DNA of 39,737 nucleotides, taken from contig CAIRMO010000042.1 of NCBI GenBank assembly GCA_903879705.1, positions 1 to 39,737 on the forward strand, given 5' to 3'. Made by a program: the position numbers and the translations under genes. The stretch is from an uncultured Candidatus Competibacteraceae bacterium. Its GTDB lineage: Bacteria > Pseudomonadota > Gammaproteobacteria > Competibacterales > Competibacteraceae. This document shows positions 35,212-39,737 of the stretch, piece by piece. The notes under the pieces were generated by a model, which was not told where the DNA came from, made no database searches, and saw only the letters and a program-made list of their open reading frames with translations. The stretch's first letter is position 1. Every line of letters begins with the position of its first letter.

Positions 35212-36318
35212 TCAAGAAAGGCTGTGTTTAAAGTCTTGGTAGCCGAAAGTTCGGACCATTTCTACGGTTCCGTTCAACCGACGTACCACGATGGCTGGCA
35301 TGGCGATCCCATTAAACCAGTTTTTTTTGACCATTGTGTATCCGGCGACGTCAGCGATGCGAACTTCGCTGCCGATCTCCAACCGGGCGTTCAGGTCATA
35401 TTCGCCAAGGACATCGCCAGCGAGGCAGGTGCGTCCAGCGATCATGATGTGGTGTAATCCGGGTTGGGGAGCAGCAATCCTGGGGGTGGTGTGGTAGATC
35501 AAGTGATCTAGCAGGTGCGCCTCAACCGATGCGTCGATAATAGCAATGTCGATTTCATTGTGAATCACATCCAGCACCGTAGTCACCAGTTCTGCACAGT
35601 TTGTGATCGCCGATTCACCCGGTTCCAGATAAATCTGGACGCTGAATTTTTCGCCGAATTGCTTGAGTTTTTGGCAGAACTGATCGAGTGAATAGCCGTC
35701 CTTAGTGAAGTAAATGCCACCGCCAAAACTGACCCATTCCATTTTTTCCAGTAGGGCGGTATAGCGTTCTCCGATCATATCAATGGCGGCGCAAATGTTA
35801 TCAGCGTCATCATTTTCACAGTTAAAATGGAACATGAGTCCACTCAACAAGGACAAAACTTTGCTGATCTCCTTTTGATCAGAAACGCCCAATCTTGAGT
35901 ATCTCCGTGCTGGATCAGCCAGGTCGAAGTGCGAATAACTGATGCCCGGATTAACTCTCAATCCGAGTTTTATCTCACGAACGTATTGGGAGTAAGCCGT
36001 CAGTTGTGATAGAGAGTTGAAAATCACTTTACTGGCAAATTTCTTGACTTTTTTAATGTCATCTTTTGAAAAACCGACGCTGTAAGCATGAACTTCTTTA
36101 CCAAATTTTTGATATCCTAACTGGGCTTCAAACAACGAACTGCTGGTGGTACCATCAAGATATTTTCGCATCAAATCAAATACACCCCAAGTTGAAAAGC
36201 ATTTCAGTGCCAGCACTGATTTCGCACCAGATGCTTCGCGCACCTGTTGAATAATTTTCAGGTTTATTTCGAGTTTGCTTTCGTCGATTAGGTAATAAGG
36301 TGTGGTCAATTTTTTCAT
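35212..36318 (-). CDS. nspC: Carboxynorspermidine/carboxyspermidine decarboxylase
   Basis: A 368-residue PLP enzyme that decarboxylates carboxyspermidine or carboxynorspermidine to the polyamine. The PLP lysine is Lys39 (LALKCFS). WVSFGGGIYFTKDGY, EPGES and GRTCLAGDVLGEY are NspC hallmarks. The neighbouring dehydrogenase makes its substrate, and the ODC-like gene can supply putrescine, so spermidine is the likelier product here than norspermidine (no diaminopropane synthesis gene is seen). The ribosome site is weak (GGAAA). Confidence 0.9.
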   Translation of the reverse strand: MKKLTTPYYLIDESKLEINLKIIQQVREASGAKSVLALKCFSTWGVFDLMRKYLDGTTSSSLFEAQLGYQKFGKEVHAYSVGFSKDDIKKVKKFASKVIFNSLSQLTAYSQYVREIKLGLRVNPGISYSHFDLADPARRYSRLGVSDQKEISKVLSLLSGLMFHFNCENDDADNICAAIDMIGERYTALLEKMEWVSFGGGIYFTKDGYSLDQFCQKLKQFGEKFSVQIYLEPGESAITNCAELVTTVLDVIHNEIDIAIIDASVEAHLLDHLIYHTTPRIAAPQPGLHHIMIAGRTCLAGDVLGEYDLNARLEIGSEVRIADVAGYTMVKKNWFNGIAMPAIVVRRLNGTVEMVRTFGYQDFKHSLS

Positions 36319-36380
36319 GATTTCCGGGGTCGATTAAAGGTTTTAAATCAGGGCTGGCTTCTGCTCACTTACCTTGTTCC

Positions 36381-36452
36381 ATCATACCCGTGAATACGGG
36401 TGCCCAGTCTTTTCAAAGAATCACTGGATTCCCGCTTATGCGGGCATGACGA
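36381..36452. repeat. REP-like pair of small hairpins
   Basis: Two short palindromes about 45 bases apart: ACCCGT-GAAT-ACGGGT (36386-36401) and CCCGC-TTAT-GCGGG (36432-36445), the second inside an ACTGGATTCCCGC...GCGGGCATGACG context common to extragenic repeats in proteobacteria. They lie in the 164-base gap between the deacetylase and nspC genes and could also act as weak terminators. Confidence 0.55.
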
Positions 36453-36482
36453 AAAACGAAAATCCTATAAATGAAAGCAAGT

Positions 36483-37136
36483 TCATTGAGTAAATAATGT
36501 TTCGAGACTAGCCCATTTTGCTATTGGATCGGCGCTAATCCGGGCTATTTTAGCTTCCAGATCAGCCCACATGATCTCATTCATCAACTCGTAGCTATGG
36601 CCCCAGAATAAGAATACGCCGTTTATTACTCTAGCCCGTTGGTAACAAATCCAGAATTCCGGATCGGCAAACCAGCAATTTGCACCAAACTCCAGCGGAT
36701 CGGCGGGCGGAAATACCGGATCAATTTTAGTCACAGTGCGGGCATAAACATGTCCAGCGGTGCGAATGACCTCTTTGACAGCGGCATTAAATCCGCCAAA
36801 GGGATAACAGAATCCCCGCACCGGTTGTTGAAACCAGTCCTGTAAGATCAAGCGACTATCCCGTACTTCCCGCGTTAAATCCGCTAGCGATAAATCCGGC
36901 AGATAAGGGTGAGTCAATGAATGATTTGCAATTTCAAAGCCGGCGTAAACAGCAGCCAGTTCATCGCGTCCGAGTCGCCAAACTTCCTTGTTGCCATAGC
37001 GCCAACTGAATGAGCGATAGGGTTGGTGCAGACCGGGATTCAAATTAAAAGTCGCAGTGGCTTGGTAGCAGCGCAGTAATTCAGTCAGCCGCACATCATC
37101 GACCACACCGTCATCCCAACTTTGAACAATTTTCAT
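36483..37136 (-). CDS. Polysaccharide deacetylase-family (NodB-like) protein
   Basis: A 217-residue NodB-fold protein with the metal and catalytic residues Asp8-Asp9 (SWDDG), His72 and His76 (HSLTHP), and FCYPFGGFN near 110; GHSYEL provides a late His. There is no signal peptide or membrane helix, so it is probably cytosolic, unlike peptidoglycan or chitin deacetylases. It precedes nspC by 164 bases on the same strand, with REP-like hairpins between. The substrate is unknown; an N-acetyl sugar intermediate is the family norm. The start overlaps the tail of the transposase-like remnant region. Confidence 0.82.
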   Translation of the reverse strand: MKIVQSWDDGVVDDVRLTELLRCYQATATFNLNPGLHQPYRSFSWRYGNKEVWRLGRDELAAVYAGFEIANHSLTHPYLPDLSLADLTREVRDSRLILQDWFQQPVRGFCYPFGGFNAAVKEVIRTAGHVYARTVTKIDPVFPPADPLEFGANCWFADPEFWICYQRARVINGVFLFWGHSYELMNEIMWADLEAKIARISADPIAKWASLETLFTQ

Positions 37137-37142
37137 GGATTT

Positions 37143-37238
37143 TCACCAATGCAAGATCCCGGGAACTCCCAAAGAGCCGGCTTTGTTCCATTGGAAGTAC
37201 AGATTCAGCATGTTCGTGAGTTCGGCAATTGGTTGCAT
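37143..37238 (-). pseudogene. Transposase-like N-terminal remnant (IS4-type, tentative)
   Basis: A 31-codon frame with GGGAGG five bases before its ATG. Its first 20 residues (MQPIAELTNMLNLYFQWNKA) resemble, from memory, the start of IS4-family transposases (xLTxxLxxxFxWNKAR). The likeness stops there; the remaining residues are encoded by the 20-bp repeat (37159-37178) and run to a stop. I read it as a scar left by an insertion sequence. The match is short and I could not test it, and a short chance frame is possible. Confidence 0.35.
37159..37178. repeat. 20-bp direct repeat, right copy
   Basis: Identical to 118-137 at the other end of the window. It begins exactly where the transposase-like similarity ends, which suggests a junction between a mobile-element fragment and a dispersed repeat. 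Confidence 0.6.
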
Positions 37239-37497
37239 ACTGGCCTCCCATTTTGCAAGAATGTATATTATATCAGTTATTTCAAATATTTATTTTTTTG
37301 TCGTGTACAGAGCCGCACCCCATAATGCCCCCGCCCACAACCTTCACCCCTCCGCGACGAGCTATATCAGCTTATCCCCTGAAAAACGCAATGCGTCCCT
37401 GCAGAGAATCCTCCTGGTCGTTTACAAACAAGGGTAAAAGTGGACGGTGCCCTCCCCCGATGGCAGGAGAGAGGCAGAGGAGAGGGTGGTTTCCCGT
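37239..37497. other. Rest of the 361-base gap before the AAA ATPase gene
   Basis: The gene-free stretch runs from 37137 to 37497. After the remnant it holds an AT-rich part (37260-37310) and then, at 37450-37487, a run of CCCTCCCCC...GAGAGGCAGAGGAGAGGG type that looks like a degenerate copy of a common purine/pyrimidine-rich extragenic hairpin. It lies at the 3' end of the ATPase gene and could end its transcript. No coding region is convincing. Confidence 0.4.
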
Positions 37498-39708
37498 TTA
37501 GGCGTAGTTGGTGGTCCGCCGACCGGTGGTTCTAGTCTCCATCGCTGTCACCCTCTGCTCCTTGCGCTTCGCAGCGACCTCGACGCACAGGCGGTCATAG
37601 AACTCCCTAGCGCTGGGGGTTTCATCCCACAGTTCGTATTGGCGAACTACCGCAGCGAAATCACCCGGCGTCAGTTGCTCCAACGCCCCAATATCGGCCT
37701 TCCAGTCCGCTGCCTCGGCTAAATCGCCGCCTAACCGTGCCAGTTCCTGGGCAAACAAGGCCCAGCGTTGCGCCGGTTTCAGCCAGTCAAAACCAATCTT
37801 CCACGGGAAGCGCCGCAAACTGGCCGCATCCAGGCTCTCCATCAGGTTGGTGGTGGCGATGAAAATCCCTTCAAATGCCTCCATTTGGGTCAGCAGTTCA
37901 TTCACCTGGGTCACTTCCCACGACTGATGAGCGCTGCGCCGATCCCGCAGGAACGAATCTGCTTCATCCAGCACCAGCACCGCATCGCGCTGGCGGGCGT
38001 CGTTAAACATCGCGGCGATGCGCTGCTCCGTCTCGCCAACGTACTTATCCAGCAGGTCGGACGCCCGTTTCACCAGCAACGGCTTTTGCAACTCGTCGGC
38101 GAGATAGCGAGCCAGTTCCGACTTGCCGGTGCCCGCTGGGCCGTGGAAACAGAAGATGCCTTGCGGACGGCGTTGCAGCGCGGCCACCAGCTTCGGGAGG
38201 TTCTGATCGGTGTTGAGATAACGCAGGTTGTAGCCGGTCGGGACAATATTGCGGGCCGGCGCGCGCTTTTGCCCGAGCAGCGTGACGGAGCGATCCAGCG
38301 TTTGCAGCACCAGCGCCCGGGGGGCGTCTGGATCGCTGTCGTCGGCATGGCGGGCCAATTTCGCCGCCCGCTCCAGTTGTGCCGGAGTTAAATGCTCTTG
38401 GGCGGCGATCCGCGCCAGCCAATCGTCCTCCCCGGCCCAGTCGCCGAGATGGTGGCGGGCAATCTCCAGCCGCACCGACTGCGGCGGAGTCGAAAACCGG
38501 ATCGAATAGTCGAAGCGTCGTAGATACGCGCCGTTCATGGACTCGGCATCATTGGTAATCCAGATCGCCGGAGCCGGATTATTTTCCAGCGTGCGGTTGA
38601 TCCAGGCTTTGCCTCCCGCCGCCCGGCCCCGCCCGCCGCCGAACAGGTCGGCGAACGGATCACGCTCAAACACATCCTCAACCTCATCAAACAGCAGCAC
38701 GGCGTTATTCTGTTGGGCCAGCATCCGCTGACACAGGTTGAACGCCCGCAACCGCCGCTCGCCTTCGATTGGATCGCCATCTTCGTCAGCGTAATTCACT
38801 TCATACAGGTTGGCACTGACGGTCTCGGCCAGCACGGCTGCATACTCGGTCTTGCCGACGCCGGGCGGTCCGTACAGCAGCAGATTGGTCCCAGGGATTT
38901 TGTTCTGCAACGCCGCCCGCAACAATTGAATCACCGCCGCCGTGTCCCGATTCAGGTGCGGAAAATTGGCTAAAGTTAGCGTCCGTTGGGGCGAGCGCTT
39001 GAAAAAACACGCCATCAATGCCTCGGCGTCCGGGTGCGACAGCAGCAGGATGTGCGGCAAATCCTTCCGCGGTTCAATTTTATCCTCCAGATCCGCCGCA
39101 TTGGTGCGAATTGAGATTAAGTCGGTAGACATCAGGACGCCATTGGCATCGAGGGCTATCTGTACATCTTTGAGTGGGACGCCCGTCAACTGGGCCAATA
39201 TCTCGAACAGCATGGTAGTGGTGGTGCTATGGGCACATTCGGCAATCACCTGCTTAAAACAGCGATCAGTGTCCAGTAACACGGCGAAACACAGGATCGC
39301 CTGCTCGGTCAGGTTCAGATTCAGCAACTTAGCCAGCAGTCCTAAGTTGTTCAGCAGCGGCAGATTCGGTTCCAGTGGCATTGCTGCTAACACTGACCGG
39401 CGCTGATGGAGGGTCTGAGTGAACCGCTTTTCCCGTGTCAGATAGCGATCTTTTTTTTCCTTGGGCGTTTCTTCGTCGTCCGGCTCATCATCATTGACTC
39501 GATGAATTCCAGTGAGGGCCAGAAAATCGTCATTTTCCCACAGTGGGTCACGTCGCCGTTGCCGATCCTTGCAGATATGCTGCCAATCCAGCATCAGGGT
39601 CAGATCGATCAACCAGCGGCCGAGCAAGGTTCGGTAGGCAGCGGCCTCGTCATCCTTCAGAGGCATAGCGGGATGGGCGCTGGCTTGCAGAAAATGGGAA
39701 AGGTTCAT
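37498..39708 (-). CDS. Tandem AAA+ ATPase of unknown role
   Basis: A 736-residue protein with an N-terminal helical region of about 250 residues (a very acidic, Lys-containing stretch lies near 70-90) and two AAA+ modules. Module 1 has Walker A GPPGVGKT (280-287) and Walker B LLFDEVED, with LRRFD at sensor/arginine positions. Module 2 has Walker A GPAGTGKS (523-530), Walker B LVLDEADS and LRRF. The KYVGETEQ stretch in module 2 is the pore-loop/substrate-contact region of Cdc48/FtsH-type unfoldases. There is no protease motif. AGGAG precedes the ATG by seven bases. No partner gene lies on either side within the window, so its target is unknown. Confidence 0.82.
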   Translation of the reverse strand: MNLSHFLQASAHPAMPLKDDEAAAYRTLLGRWLIDLTLMLDWQHICKDRQRRRDPLWENDDFLALTGIHRVNDDEPDDEETPKEKKDRYLTREKRFTQTLHQRRSVLAAMPLEPNLPLLNNLGLLAKLLNLNLTEQAILCFAVLLDTDRCFKQVIAECAHSTTTTMLFEILAQLTGVPLKDVQIALDANGVLMSTDLISIRTNAADLEDKIEPRKDLPHILLLSHPDAEALMACFFKRSPQRTLTLANFPHLNRDTAAVIQLLRAALQNKIPGTNLLLYGPPGVGKTEYAAVLAETVSANLYEVNYADEDGDPIEGERRLRAFNLCQRMLAQQNNAVLLFDEVEDVFERDPFADLFGGGRGRAAGGKAWINRTLENNPAPAIWITNDAESMNGAYLRRFDYSIRFSTPPQSVRLEIARHHLGDWAGEDDWLARIAAQEHLTPAQLERAAKLARHADDSDPDAPRALVLQTLDRSVTLLGQKRAPARNIVPTGYNLRYLNTDQNLPKLVAALQRRPQGIFCFHGPAGTGKSELARYLADELQKPLLVKRASDLLDKYVGETEQRIAAMFNDARQRDAVLVLDEADSFLRDRRSAHQSWEVTQVNELLTQMEAFEGIFIATTNLMESLDAASLRRFPWKIGFDWLKPAQRWALFAQELARLGGDLAEAADWKADIGALEQLTPGDFAAVVRQYELWDETPSAREFYDRLCVEVAAKRKEQRVTAMETRTTGRRTTNYA

Positions 39709-39737
39709 GGTGCGCTCCTGGGGTTGAAAAACGATGC

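Overview
The window looks like part of a gammaproteobacterial chromosome, high in GC for most of its length. The indicators are a bioH-bioC pair, rsmJ, pcm, dgt, a complete ccoNOQP cbb3 oxidase cluster with ccoG, and a PhoPQ-type two-component pair. Two phasins and a wax ester synthase/diacylglycerol acyltransferase point to an organism that stores polyhydroxyalkanoate and perhaps neutral lipid. Relatedness to the Competibacter-type glycogen/PHA accumulators is my guess from gene content; I could run no search. I saw no rRNA, tRNA, CRISPR array or prophage.

Layout. 0.2-3.8 kb: an orphan TRAP-type periplasmic binding protein directly before a TorS-like hybrid histidine kinase, with no permease genes beside it. 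3.9-6.9 kb: dgt converging on a pcm/aspartoacylase-like operon. 7.1-11.1 kb: two phasins on either side of rsmJ and an EF-G-like GTPase; the first phasin promoter is overlapped by two TTGC-N3-GCAA palindromes that look like a PHA-responsive operator. 11.1-13.5 kb (minus): UbiB-like kinase, rubredoxin and macrodomain operon. 13.6-17.6 kb: WS/DGAT and an ExeA-like ATPase joined to FHA modules. 17.6-21.0 kb (minus): PepSY, cytochrome b561, PepSY, response regulator, histidine kinase. 21.2-22.9 kb: bioH-bioC. 23.1-29.1 kb: ccoNOQP, a strong terminator, then ccoG and a long FixH-like protein. 29.2-32.4 kb: an L-serine ammonia-lyase with a Tat-type signal peptide and a B12-binding radical SAM protein.

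32.5-37.1 kb (minus) is visibly richer in A+T. It encodes an ornithine-decarboxylase-like enzyme, carboxy(nor)spermidine dehydrogenase and carboxy(nor)spermidine decarboxylase, together a route to spermidine that does not use decarboxylated SAM, plus a cytosolic NodB-type deacetylase. Its upstream edge carries a short transposase-like remnant containing a 20-bp sequence that also occurs at the left end of the window. 37.5-39.7 kb (minus) encodes a tandem AAA+ ATPase of unknown role.

The best candidates for something not previously described are the Tat-targeted Fe-S serine ammonia-lyase, the ExeA-FHA fusion, the orphan binding-protein/kinase pair, the palindrome-flanked phasin promoter, and the compact polyamine islet.
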